A stretch of DNA of 6,680 nt from Clostridiales bacterium UBA2658 (GCA_002359425.1 DEMY01000039.1:44969-51648), one strand, 5' to 3'. Positions 1 to 6,641 are shown, counted from the first letter of the stretch. Notes: generated from the sequence alone by a model not told the origin. Numbers and translations are program-made.

Positions 1-638
1 ATCGAGACGGCCTGCGACAAAATGGTCGCGAGCGCCGCGCCCCTGACGCCCATGCCAAGCGCGAAGATGAAGATGGGGTCGAGGATGATATTCAAAACCG
101 CGCCGATGAGCACCGTATACATGCCCGTTTTCGCAAAGCCCTCTGCCGCGATGAACGCGTTTAGCCCCAGCGTGAGCTGTACAAAAACGGTACCGAGCGC
201 ATAGATGCGCATGTAGTCGAGCGCGTAGCCGATGGTGTTTTTGCTCGCGCCGAAGGCCAGAAGCAGAGGCTCGCTCCAGCGCACGAAAACAAAGGTCAAA
301 ACGGCGGAGGAACACAGCAGCAGCGTCACGCTGTTGCCGAGCGTTTTTTCGGCGGACACTTTGTCGTTTTTTCCGAGAAAAATCGACGCGCGCGGCGCGG
401 CGCCCATGCTCACCAAAGCGGCAAAGGCCGAGATGATGAGAATGAGCGGCAGGCACACGCCTGCGCCCGTGAACGCGAGCTGCCCGACCTCCTTGATGTG
501 GCCGATGTAGATGCGGTCAACGACGTTATAAAGGACGTTTATGATCTGCGCGGCGACGGCGGGCGCGGCGAGCCGTTTTAAAAGCGTTCCGACGTCCTCG
601 GTTCCCAGCGCGTCCGTTTCGTGTTTCACGTTTTCCAA
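1..638 (-). CDS. MATE-family multidrug/organic cation efflux transporter (N-terminal part, runs off the window)
   Basis: This is the N-terminal 212 residues of a MATE antiporter, a family that exports cationic drugs and metabolites using a Na+ or H+ gradient. Full-length members are about 450 residues, so roughly half is missing past base 1. Seen in the sequence: an N-terminus ending in DALGTEDVGTLLKRLAAPAV, the motif NVVDRIYIG (residues 38-46), and LGLNAFIAAEGFAKTGMY (157-174). The stretch NIILDPIFIFALGMGVRGAA (183-202) is a hallmark of the MepA/VmrA-like Firmicutes branch. Hydrophobic segments fall near residues 25-45, 55-80, 100-120, 138-165 and 172-195. The frame is uninterrupted. I chose the TTG at 638-636 because GGAGGAG (654-648) lies 9 bases upstream of it. 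The in-frame GTG at 629-627 would be 18 bases from that site, and no ATG fits. It has its own promoter just downstream of the peptidase gene. Substrate cannot be deduced. The family call is firm; the start is fairly secure. Confidence 0.93.
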   Translation of the reverse strand, partial: MENVKHETDALGTEDVGTLLKRLAAPAVAAQIINVLYNVVDRIYIGHIKEVGQLAFTGAGVCLPLILIISAFAALVSMGAAPRASIFLGKNDKVSAEKTLGNSVTLLLCSSAVLTFVFVRWSEPLLLAFGASKNTIGYALDYMRIYALGTVFVQLTLGLNAFIAAEGFAKTGMYTVLIGAVLNIILDPIFIFALGMGVRGAALATILSQAVS

Positions 639-647
639 ACTACCGCA

Positions 648-654
648 CTCCTCC
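648..654 (-). promoter_or_regulatory. Ribosome binding site deciding a TTG start for the MATE gene
   Basis: On the minus strand GGAGGAG is followed by 9 bases and then TTG (638-636). The alternative GTG start nine bases further in would have an 18-base gap, which is too long for this site. The only in-frame start-type codons between the upstream stop and the conserved N-terminus are this TTG and that GTG. Confidence 0.7.
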
Positions 655-658
655 GTGC

Positions 659-678
659 CGTCCGTTCGGCGGCGGACG
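659..678 (-). other. Small G+C-rich hairpin in the MATE mRNA leader
   Basis: CGTCCG (659-664) and CGGACG (673-678) form a perfect 6-bp inverted repeat around an 8-base loop. It lies between the predicted transcription start (about 681) and the ribosome binding site (654-648), ending four bases before that site. There is no T-run after it, so it is not an intrinsic terminator. It might stabilise the 5' end of the mRNA or affect ribosome access, but a 6-bp repeat in G+C-rich DNA can also be chance. Confidence 0.35.
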
Positions 679-687
679 CACCTTTAC

Positions 688-716
688 AGTTTACCGGGAT
701 TTTGACCGTGTGTCAA
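688..716 (-). promoter_or_regulatory. Sigma-A-type promoter for the MATE gene
   Basis: The minus strand has a consensus -35 box TTGACA (716-711), a 17-base spacer, and a -10 box TAAACT (693-688, four of six matches). Transcription would start near 681, giving a leader of about 43 bases before the TTG start. The -35 box begins only seven bases after the peptidase stop codon. The MATE gene can therefore be expressed independently, although nothing blocks read-through from fhs and the peptidase. Confidence 0.7.
702..716 (-). promoter_or_regulatory. Operator-like dyad overlapping the -35 box of the MATE promoter
   Basis: TTGAC-ACACG-GTCAA on the minus strand is a perfect dyad with 5-base arms and a 5-base centre. 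Its left arm is the -35 hexamer itself. Symmetry at this place would suit a dimeric repressor such as the MarR or TetR proteins that often control MATE genes, but no regulator gene is in the window. Five-base arms can arise by chance, so this is a suggestion only. Confidence 0.3.
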
Positions 717-723
717 TAAAATG

Positions 724-1245
724 CTATTGCCGGAGAAGCTTTTCCCGCTCCTTATAATCCGGCAGAACGGACGCTATAACGGCGTAAAAACCCTTGCCGT
801 GGTTCTTTTCCCGGATATGCGCGAGCTCGTGGACGACGACGTACTCGACCGCCTCCTTGGGGTAAGCGGCGAGGCGGTAAGAAAAACACAGACTGTTTTT
901 GCCACTGCAACTTCCGAATCGCCGCTCTGCGCCCGTGATTTTAACGCCGGCCGGGCAAACGTCCATGCGCGCGGCGTAGCGCTCGACAAGGGGCGGAATA
1001 TCGCGCCTTGCGCACTCGAAAAGCGCGGCGCGCTGCTCGGCTGTCGGCGCCGGGTGGTTTTCATTTCGCGCAAGAACCTGCGAACGCTTTTCCGCCGCCC
1101 ATGCCGCGTTTTTTGCGACGAATGCTTCGATTGCCGCGTTCGGACAGCGCAGCGGAGCGCGGACGGTGAGCGAGCCGTCGCGCTCCACCTGCAAAGCGAG
1201 CGTTCTGCTGCGGGAGCGGACAAGCGCGTAGTCAAGCTGTTTCAT
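724..1245 (-). CDS. YgjP/DUF45-type M48-like zinc metallopeptidase
   Basis: This 173-residue protein belongs to the YgjP-like (DUF45, WLM-related) family of predicted cytoplasmic metal-dependent hydrolases. Physiological substrates are not established. The zinc motif HELAH is at residues 139-143, where H139 and H143 would be ligands and E140 the catalytic base. The third ligand, H149, sits in NHGKGFY, followed by the typical tail LPDYKEREKLLR. The family's RxGSCSxxxxLxFxxRL block is seen as RFGSCSGKNSLCFSYRL (110-126), and the N-terminal RSRSRTLALQVERDGSLTVRAP matches the usual start of the family. No signal peptide or membrane segment is visible. I place the start at the ATG at 1245-1243, which follows the fhs stop by a single base (TAA-A-ATG). 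An in-frame ATG at 1278 would add 11 residues not typical of the family and overlap fhs by 32 bases. The ribosome binding site is weak (GGGG about ten bases upstream), so translational coupling to fhs is likely. Confidence 0.9.
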   Translation of the reverse strand: MKQLDYALVRSRSRTLALQVERDGSLTVRAPLRCPNAAIEAFVAKNAAWAAEKRSQVLARNENHPAPTAEQRAALFECARRDIPPLVERYAARMDVCPAGVKITGAERRFGSCSGKNSLCFSYRLAAYPKEAVEYVVVHELAHIREKNHGKGFYAVIASVLPDYKEREKLLRQ

Positions 1246-1246
1246 T

Positions 1247-2917
1247 TTAAAAAAGCCCCGTGATAACGCCGTTTTCATCGACGTCGATGTTCTCCGCCGC
1301 CGGAACCTTCGGCAGACCCGGCATCGTCAGAATGTCGCCCGTGTAGGCGACGATGAAGCCCGCGCCTGCGCAGACCTTGAGCCGGCGTACCGTGACCGTG
1401 AAGCCCTCCGGTGCGCCGGGCTTTTTCGGGTCGTCCGAAAAGCTGTACTGCGTTTTCGCCATGCAAATGGGAAGCGCGCCAAAGCCCAGCTCCGTCAGCT
1501 TTTCAGCCTGCGTTTTCGCCGCCGGGAGCAAAACCGCGCCGTCAGCATGATAGACCTTTTTGCAGATGGCGTCGATCTTTTCCTCAATGCTTTGGTCGAG
1601 CGCATAGGCAAAGCGCAGCGTGCTCGGCTGTTCGCAGAGCTTTACGACCTCCCCGGCGAGCGCCATGCCGCCCTCGCCGCCCTTTTCCCAGACCTCGGAG
1701 AGCGCGACCGGAACGCCGAGCGCGCGGCACTTTTCCTCGATCAGCGCAAGCTCCGCCTCCGTGTCCGTCGGAAAGCGGTTGACCGCCACAACGCAGGGGA
1801 GACCGAATACCCCCGTGACAGTTTCGACATGGCGCAAAAGGTTCGGAAGCCCGCGCTCGAGCGCCGCGAGGTCCTCCAGGCCCCAATCGGCCTTCCGTGC
1901 GCCGCCGTGGTGCTTCAAAGCGCGAACGGTCGCAACAACGACGACCGCCGAGGGACTCAGGCCCGCCGCGCGGCACTTGATGTCGAAAAACTTCTCCGCG
2001 CCGAGGTCCGCGCCGAAGCCCGCCTCCGTGACGACGTAGTCGCCAAGCTTCCGGGCCATGCGCGTTGCTAAAACGGAGTTGCAGCCGTGCGCGATGTTTG
2101 CAAACGGGCCGCCGTGGACAAAGGCGGGGGTGTGCTCCAGCGTCTGCACCAAATTTGGCTTCAAAGCGTCCTTCAAAAGTGCGGCCATGGCCCCCGCGGC
2201 CTTGAGATCGCCCGCCGTTACGGGCACGCCGCCATAGGTATAGCCGACGATCATGCGCGAAAGACGCTGCTTCATGTCCGCGATCGTGGTCGAAAGGCAG
2301 AGCACCGCCATGACCTCCGACGCGACTGTGATCTCGAACCCGTCCTCGCGCGGGCAGCCGTTTTTCTCACCGCCGAGACCGGAGACGATGCTTCTAAGCT
2401 GCCGGTCGTTCATGTCCACCGAGCGCTTCCAGACGATGGTTTTGGGGTCGATGCCGAGGGCGTTGCCCTGTTGGATGTGGTTGTCCAGCACGGCTGCGAG
2501 CAGGTTTCCCGCCGCGCCGATGGCGTGGAAATCACCTGTGAAGTGGAGGTTTATGTCCTCCATCGGTACGACCTGCGCGTATCCGCCGCCGGCCGCGCCG
2601 CCCTTGACGCCGAAAACGGGGCCGAGAGACGGTTCGCGCAGCGCAACGCAGGCGCTTTTGCCGATGCGCCGCAGTCCGTCCGCAAGGCCGACGGTGGTGG
2701 TCGTTTTGCCCTCGCCCGCCGGGGTGGGGGTGATGGCGGTCACTAAAATGAGCTTTCCGTCCGGCCGCGGGTCTCTTAAAAACGGCAATGCGACCTTGGC
2801 CTTGTTCTGGCCGTACTGCTCCAGATACTTTTCGTTGATGCCGCAGCGCGCGGCAAGCTCCCGGATCGGCAGCGGCCGCGCCTCGTGGGCGATCTCAATG
2901 TCGGTTTTGTATGTCAT
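1247..2917 (-). CDS. fhs: Formate-tetrahydrofolate ligase (10-formyl-THF synthetase)
   Basis: Fhs (EC 6.3.4.3) joins formate to tetrahydrofolate using ATP in the cytoplasm, making 10-formyl-THF for purine and formyl-Met synthesis. In acetogens it also starts the methyl branch of the Wood-Ljungdahl pathway. The protein is 556 residues, the normal length. Visible are the nucleotide-binding loop [12 protein letters not shown] (63-74), the first family signature [11 protein letters not shown] (103-113) and the second signature [12 protein letters not shown] (328-339), both intact. R94 in LREPSLGP, F301 in EAGFGAD and W410 in [11 protein letters not shown] are probably the formyl-phosphate and folate-site residues known from the Moorella enzyme; that mapping is my inference. 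The ATG at 2917-2915 is preceded by AAAGGA with 8 bases spacing. The open frame extends to 3028, but that stretch contains the promoter and lacks family similarity. No folD or other folate gene is adjacent. The window alone does not tell acetogenic from ordinary one-carbon use. Confidence 0.98.
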   Translation of the reverse strand: MTYKTDIEIAHEARPLPIRELAARCGINEKYLEQYGQNKAKVALPFLRDPRPDGKLILVTAITPTPAGEGKTTTTVGLADGLRRIGKSACVALREPSLGPVFGVKGGAAGGGYAQVVPMEDINLHFTGDFHAIGAAGNLLAAVLDNHIQQGNALGIDPKTIVWKRSVDMNDRQLRSIVSGLGGEKNGCPREDGFEITVASEVMAVLCLSTTIADMKQRLSRMIVGYTYGGVPVTAGDLKAAGAMAALLKDALKPNLVQTLEHTPAFVHGGPFANIAHGCNSVLATRMARKLGDYVVTEAGFGADLGAEKFFDIKCRAAGLSPSAVVVVATVRALKHHGGARKADWGLEDLAALERGLPNLLRHVETVTGVFGLPCVVAVNRFPTDTEAELALIEEKCRALGVPVALSEVWEKGGEGGMALAGEVVKLCEQPSTLRFAYALDQSIEEKIDAICKKVYHADGAVLLPAAKTQAEKLTELGFGALPICMAKTQYSFSDDPKKPGAPEGFTVTVRRLKVCAGAGFIVAYTGDILTMPGLPKVPAAENIDVDENGVITGLF

Positions 2918-2925
2918 ACGAGCTG

Positions 2926-2931
2926 TCCTTT
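2926..2931 (-). promoter_or_regulatory. Ribosome binding site of fhs
   Basis: AAAGGA on the minus strand stands 8 bases before the ATG at 2917-2915. It supports that start over the upstream in-frame ATG at 3028, which would lie upstream of the promoter. Confidence 0.75.
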
Positions 2932-2953
2932 CCCTTGAACTGTATAGAAAAAT

Positions 2954-2982
2954 ATCATATCGGATTTTGTGCAAAAAATCAA
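2954..2982 (-). promoter_or_regulatory. fhs: Sigma-A-type promoter for fhs
   Basis: A -35 box TTGATT (2982-2977), a 17-base spacer and a -10 box TATGAT (2959-2954, five of six matches) lie on the minus strand. Transcription would begin near 2947, leaving a leader of about 30 bases, too short for a riboswitch. The unit probably covers fhs and the peptidase gene, with possible read-through into the MATE gene because no terminator is visible between them. Confidence 0.75.
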
Positions 2983-3000
2983 GAAGGGCCGCGCTTTCCC

Positions 3001-3029
3001 TTGCGTTTTTCTTTAGCGCGGTATACAAT
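3001..3029 (+). promoter_or_regulatory. Probable promoter for the GtrA/AI-2E operon
   Basis: A -10 box TACAAT (3024-3029, five of six matches) lies 17 bases after a weak -35-like TTGCGT (3001-3006, three of six). Transcription would start near 3036, about 39 bases before the GtrA start codon. The -10 box is the left half of the 10-base palindrome TACAATTGTA (3024-3033), a possible but unproven operator. The -35 boxes of this promoter and the fhs promoter are less than 20 bases apart, back to back. Confidence 0.5.
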
Positions 3030-3074
3030 TGTAAAACATGATTTGCAGTTTACACGAGGGAGGAAGCGTCTGCT

Positions 3075-3575
3075 ATGGATGGAAATGAAGAACCAAGACT
3101 CACAAAACAGCAGACCAGGTGGATGGCGGTCAAGTTTGTGCTGTTTTCCATCTCTGCGGGCGTCATTGAGGCCGGTTCCTACTTTATTTTAAATGAATAC
3201 ACGAATATCGACCGGTATACGTCTCTGGACGAGACCTTCGGCAACAAATACGGGCTGACCTATTTCATCGCCCTCGTTCTCTCTGTCCTATGGAATTTCA
3301 CGCTGAACCGGAAGTTCACCTTCAAATCCGCAGTGAACGTGCCGGTTGCCATGCTCAAGGTCTTCGCCTACTACTGCGTTTTCACGCCGCTTTCCATCTG
3401 GTGGACCGTTTCAGTCACAAACCGGGGTGTCAACGAATACGTCGTTCTGCTGTGCACGATGCTTATCAATCTCACAACAGAATTTCTCTATTCCCGCTAT
3501 GTTATCTACCGCCACGATCTTTATACCAGTGAGGAAGGCCAGCGCGAGCTGCAAAAGGACAGGCAGGGAAAATAA
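3075..3575 (+). CDS. GtrA-family four-helix membrane protein (putative polyprenyl-linked sugar flippase)
   Basis: This 166-residue integral membrane protein has the four-helix layout of the GtrA family (PF04138). Characterised members are thought to move polyprenyl-phosphate-linked sugars across the cytoplasmic membrane for cell-surface glycosylation; many relatives have no assigned substrate. Predicted helices are near residues 17-40, 58-76, 90-114 and 120-141. The family hallmark is clear in helix two as LSVLWNFTLNRKFTF (69-83), and helix four ends in EFLYSRYVIYR (136-146). The N-terminus is short and charged, and the last 20 residues are a hydrophilic tail (TSEEGQRELQKDRQGK). The start ATG follows GGGAGG (3058-3063) by 11 bases, slightly long but the only good choice. 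It is the first gene of an operon with the AI-2E-family gene 24 bases downstream. No glycosyltransferase, the usual partner, is next to it here, so its sugar role is inferred from family only. Confidence 0.88.
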   Translation: MDGNEEPRLTKQQTRWMAVKFVLFSISAGVIEAGSYFILNEYTNIDRYTSLDETFGNKYGLTYFIALVLSVLWNFTLNRKFTFKSAVNVPVAMLKVFAYYCVFTPLSIWWTVSVTNRGVNEYVVLLCTMLINLTTEFLYSRYVIYRHDLYTSEEGQRELQKDRQGK

Positions 3576-3599
3576 TCCGCCGGCAAAGGATGGGACCCC

Positions 3600-4790
3600 A
3601 TGGAACTCAACCGCAAAAATACAAAAACGATCATCTTCATATTGTGCTTTGCCATCACCTTCTGCCTGTTTCTGATGCACATCGGAGACGTATGGGGCGC
3701 GATTGTGAAGCTGTTCGATGTGTTGCTGCCGGTCATTATCGGCTTTTGCTTTGCGTTCATCGTGGACCCGGTCGTCGGCTTTTTTGAGAGAAAGGTGTTT
3801 TTCGCCCTGCCAAAGCGCTATCCGGTGCATGGAAAGGGCGTTTCGCGCGGACTTTCCATTCTGCTGACGGTGCTGCTCGTCGCGGGCCTCATTGTGCTTT
3901 TCTTTCACACGGTTGTGCCGGAGGTGGAGGACGCGCTTTCGGTCGTTTCAAACACGCAGACGGACTCGGCCGAGGATTTTGTGACCGGCATTAACAAGGC
4001 GCTGGCTGCGCGCCACATCAGCTATCAAATTCCGACCGACAAGCTCTCGGACTGGAACAAGCTCATCACCTCCGCCACTAGGTGGCTCCAGGATGCGCTC
4101 GGCTTCGGCTCGGTGGACTCCATCGTCAAAACGGCAAAAACGGTGTTCGGGCGCTTTGTAACCTTCCTGTTCGGATTTATCCTTTCCATCTACGCGCTCG
4201 CACAGAAGGAGCGCATGGGCCGGGCCATGTCGCGCTTTATCCGCGCCTACTACAGCGAGCGGCGCGCGGACCGCATTTTCCGCATCTCCCGCCTCGTCGC
4301 CGTCTCCTTCCGCAACTTCATCACGGGACAGGTGCTGGACGCGCTCATCATGGCAGGGCTTTGCTATGTGGGCATGAAAATTTTCCGTTTCCCGTATCCG
4401 GGCGCGACCTGTGCCGTCGTCGGCGTCATGGTTCTTGTGCCGCAGGTCGGTTCGTGGATTGCGGGCACCATCGGCGCGCTTTTGTCGCTGACGCAGAGTC
4501 TCACGAAAGCGCTTTTGTTCATCATCTTCTATGAAACGCTCGTCCAGATTAAGATCAACGTCATCAGCCCCCGCGTTGTTGGCAAGGTCACGGGGCTGCC
4601 GGGCTTTCTGGTTCTGGTTTCCGTCATCATTGGCGGCAATCTCGCCGGGGTTGTCGGCATGCTTGTCGCCGTTCCGATTTGCTCGGTCGTAGACGTTCTG
4701 CTTCGCGAGGACATGGCCAAACGGCTCGCAAAGAAAAAAGCTGCCCTGAAAAAGGCAGACATTGCAAAGCCGGCGAACGGGACAAGCTGA
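3600..4790 (+). CDS. AI-2E family (PF01594, formerly UPF0118) multi-pass membrane transporter
   Basis: This 396-residue protein belongs to the PF01594 permease family, named for E. coli TqsA. Members include proposed autoinducer-2 exporters and Na+/H+ antiporters, so the name does not fix the substrate. Hydrophobic segments lie near residues 10-27, 37-56, 83-104, 182-202, 241-262, 268-297, 300-318 and 335-366. Between the third and fourth is the family's long hydrophilic region (about 105-180). Conserved C-terminal blocks are present: GQVLDALIMAGLCYVG (243-258), the proline-glycine block VLVPQVGSWIAGTIGALL (278-295), NVISPRVVGKVTGLPGFLVL (320-339) and GGNLAGVVGMLVAVPI (345-360). The tail (371-390) is lysine-rich and presumably cytoplasmic. 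The ATG is preceded by AAAGGA (3585-3590) with 9 bases spacing. It lies 24 bases after the GtrA stop with no promoter between them, so the two are probably co-transcribed and end at the terminator at 4796-4850. Length is slightly above the family's usual 340-370 residues. Confidence 0.92.
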   Translation: MELNRKNTKTIIFILCFAITFCLFLMHIGDVWGAIVKLFDVLLPVIIGFCFAFIVDPVVGFFERKVFFALPKRYPVHGKGVSRGLSILLTVLLVAGLIVLFFHTVVPEVEDALSVVSNTQTDSAEDFVTGINKALAARHISYQIPTDKLSDWNKLITSATRWLQDALGFGSVDSIVKTAKTVFGRFVTFLFGFILSIYALAQKERMGRAMSRFIRAYYSERRADRIFRISRLVAVSFRNFITGQVLDALIMAGLCYVGMKIFRFPYPGATCAVVGVMVLVPQVGSWIAGTIGALLSLTQSLTKALLFIIFYETLVQIKINVISPRVVGKVTGLPGFLVLVSVIIGGNLAGVVGMLVAVPICSVVDVLLREDMAKRLAKKKAALKKADIAKPANGTS

Positions 4791-4795
4791 AACCC

Positions 4796-4850
4796 AAAAA
4801 AATATCGCCCGGGCGTCCTTCAAAAAGGACTGCCCGGGCGATATTTTTTT
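4796..4850. terminator. Strong bidirectional intrinsic terminator shared by two convergent genes
   Basis: Bases 4796-4814 pair perfectly with 4832-4850 (seven A:T pairs, then TATCGCCCGGGC with its complement). After one bulged T (4831), 4815-4820 pairs with 4825-4830 around a CAAA loop, giving about 25 bp in all. A seven-base T-run follows the stem on each strand (4844-4850 on plus, complement of 4796-4802 on minus), so it can stop transcription from both sides. It begins 5 bases after the AI-2E-family stop and overlaps the stop codon of the convergent ABC gene (TAA, 4851-4849). Confidence 0.95.
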
Positions 4851-6576
4851 ACAGTGCTGCCGCGTGATACAGCGAGGCGTAAACGCCGCCTTTTGCCATA
4901 AGCTCGGCGTGCGGACCCTCCTCGGCGATGCCGTCGGCCGTCAGGACCAGAATGCGGGCCGCGTTCTGGATGGTCGAGAGGCGGTGCGCAATGACGAAGG
5001 TTGTGCGGTTTTTGGCAAGGCCCTCCAGGGAGTCCTGCACGACGCGCTCGCTTTCGTTGTCGAGAGCGCTTGTGGCCTCGTCAAAGATCAGCACCGGCGG
5101 GTTTTTCAGAAAGACCCGCGCGATGGAAAGCCGCTGCTTCTGCCCGCCGGAGAGCTTCAGGCCGCGCTGGCCGATGTCCGTGTCGTAGCCGTCCGGGAGC
5201 TGGGAGATGAATTCGTGCGCGTCGGCGCGCTTGGCCGCCTCGATTACCTCCGCGTCCGTCGCGTCCGGCTTTCCGTAGCGAATGTTGTTCATGACGGTGT
5301 CCGCGAAGAGGTAGACGTCCTGCTGCACCAGCCCGACGTTTTCGCGCAGGCTCTTTTGCGTGAGCGAGCGCACGTCCTGCCCGTCGATCAAAACCGCGCC
5401 GCCGGTCACGTCGTAAAAGCGCGGGATGAGACTGCAAAGCGTCGTTTTTCCGACGCCGGACGGCCCGACCAGCGCGACGTAGTCGCCCGCCGGAACATCC
5501 AGATTTAAGTGCTCCAGCACCGGCTCGCCCGTGTCGTAGCGAAACGAGACATCCCGAAATTCAATCTCGCCCCGGACGTTTTTGAGAGGCTTTGCATCCG
5601 GCGTGTCGGCCACGTCCGGCGCGATGGCGAGCATCTCCTGAAAGCGGTCGTAGCCCGAAAAGCCGTTCTGGAAGGTCTCGGTGATAAAGACGAGCTTTCG
5701 GATCGGCTCTGTGAAGTTGCTGACATAGAGGAGTACCACCAGCAGATCAGACACATGGACATAGCCCCTCACCGCCATCGCCGCGCCGCCGCAGGCGACC
5801 GTGATGGTGACAAAGGTCGCCATGGCATTTAAAACAGTGTTGTAGCTTGCCATGTAGTGATAGCTGTTTTTCTTGCTGCTTACGAAGCGGCGGTTGCCTG
5901 CACTGAACTTTTCGATCTCGACGTCCTCGTTTGCGAAAGACTTCACTACGCGGATGCCGGAAAGGCTGTCCTCCATCGTGGCGTTGATGTCTGCGATACG
6001 CGCACGGTTTTGCACAAAGGCGCTTTTCATCTTTTTGTTGTAGGAGATTGCAAACCAGATCATAAACGGCACTGGGGCGAACGCCACGAGCGCGAGCCGC
6101 CAGTTGATGACGAGCAAAACTGTCAGCGAGCCGGCAAGCTTGATGGCTGCGATGACCAGTTCCTCCGGCCCGTGGTGGAGCATTTCGCTGATGTCGAACA
6201 GATCGTTTGTCACGCGGGACATGAGTTGGCCGACCTTCTGATCGTCGAAAAAACTGAACGAGAGCTTTTGGTAGTGGATGAAAAGCTCGTTTCGCATCCG
6301 AAATTCGATTTTCGCGCCCATCATATGACCATAGAACGCGATGAAGTAGTTGCAGTACATCTCCGTGAGCAGCAGCGCAAACAGCAGCGCCGCAATCTCC
6401 GCAATCGTGCGCAGCGCCGCGGCGCTGCCCCAATTTACAACGTCATACGCGAGATAACGCACGAACAGCGGAATGACCACCGCCACCGCCGCGCCCAGCA
6501 CCGCAAAGAACATATCTGCCCAAAAGAGCTTTTTATGCGGCGCGTAATATCGCGCCAACTCTTTGAATTTATCCAT
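4849..6576 (-). CDS. Half-size ABC exporter (membrane domain fused to ATPase), MsbA/MDR-like
   Basis: This 575-residue protein is a complete type IV ABC exporter half-transporter that would act as a homodimer or heterodimer in the cytoplasmic membrane. Residues 1-320 form the six-helix membrane domain, with hydrophobic segments near 18-42, 55-83, 140-156, 160-180, 248-268 and 276-296. They include coupling-helix-like sequences such as SFSFFDDQKVGQLMSRVTND (106-125) and MEDSLSGIRVVKSFANED (201-218). Residues 335-575 are the ATPase: Walker A GPSGVGKTT (371-379), Q-loop VQQD (417-420), signature LSGGQKQR (475-482), Walker B VLIFDE (495-500, catalytic E500), D-loop SALD (503-506) and H-loop H531 in AHRLST. 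All are intact, so both ATP sites of a homodimer could hydrolyse ATP. The ATG follows AGGAAGGGGG with a purine-rich 7-base spacer. No partner half-transporter is visible downstream; one could lie upstream, beyond the window. Lipid or drug export is likely, but the substrate is not readable from sequence. Confidence 0.96.
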   Translation of the reverse strand: MDKFKELARYYAPHKKLFWADMFFAVLGAAVAVVIPLFVRYLAYDVVNWGSAAALRTIAEIAALLFALLLTEMYCNYFIAFYGHMMGAKIEFRMRNELFIHYQKLSFSFFDDQKVGQLMSRVTNDLFDISEMLHHGPEELVIAAIKLAGSLTVLLVINWRLALVAFAPVPFMIWFAISYNKKMKSAFVQNRARIADINATMEDSLSGIRVVKSFANEDVEIEKFSAGNRRFVSSKKNSYHYMASYNTVLNAMATFVTITVACGGAAMAVRGYVHVSDLLVVLLYVSNFTEPIRKLVFITETFQNGFSGYDRFQEMLAIAPDVADTPDAKPLKNVRGEIEFRDVSFRYDTGEPVLEHLNLDVPAGDYVALVGPSGVGKTTLCSLIPRFYDVTGGAVLIDGQDVRSLTQKSLRENVGLVQQDVYLFADTVMNNIRYGKPDATDAEVIEAAKRADAHEFISQLPDGYDTDIGQRGLKLSGGQKQRLSIARVFLKNPPVLIFDEATSALDNESERVVQDSLEGLAKNRTTFVIAHRLSTIQNAARILVLTADGIAEEGPHAELMAKGGVYASLYHAAAL

Positions 6577-6605
6577 TTTTCTACCCCCTTCCTGTCAAAA
6601 ACGGA

Positions 6606-6641
6606 ATTATACTATTTTATATGATGTAAAGAAAAAGTCAA
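6606..6641 (-). promoter_or_regulatory. Sigma-A-type promoter region for the ABC exporter gene
   Basis: On the minus strand a -35 box TTGACT (6641-6636, five of six) is followed after 16 bases by TAAAAT (6619-6614, five of six). A perfect TATAAT (6611-6606) lies 8 bases further on but is 24 bases from TTGACT, so it would need another -35 box. The leader would be roughly 30 bases. It shows the ABC gene has its own promoter. Confidence 0.65.

Noticed and set aside
721..1263. Plus-strand open frame of 180 codons opposite the metallopeptidase
   Set aside because: The minus-strand frame holds HELAH plus the third-ligand histidine and the rest of the YgjP-like family pattern; the plus frame has nothing recognisable.
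1547..2071. Plus-strand open frame of 174 codons under fhs, and similar neighbours at 1411-1782 and 2087-2746
   Set aside because: All are antisense to intact fhs codons, lack convincing ribosome binding sites, and have Arg/Ala-rich composition without domains.
2918..2953. Possible THF or other folate riboswitch ahead of fhs
   Set aside because: The predicted leader is only about 30 bases, too short for a known folate riboswitch, and shows no conserved pairing.
2918..3028. N-terminal extension of fhs to the ATG at 3028
   Set aside because: The extra 37 codons cover a good -35/-10 pair and the ribosome binding site and do not resemble the family's N-terminus.
2253..3041. Open frame of 262 codons on the plus strand, antisense to fhs and its promoter
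   Set aside because: It is opposite a complete fhs gene with both family signatures, shows no recognisable family, and runs across the promoter region. G+C-rich third positions leave such antisense frames open by chance.
3948..4823. Open frame of 291 codons on the minus strand, antisense to the AI-2E-family gene
   Set aside because: It is very rich in Asp, Glu, His and Arg, the pattern given by reading a membrane protein gene backwards, and it runs into the terminator stem.
5857..6624. Open frame of 255 codons on the plus strand, antisense to the ABC exporter
   Set aside because: It has the composition expected of an antisense shadow, no family motifs, and ends in the ABC promoter. Other plus-strand frames under the ABC gene are rejected for the same reason.
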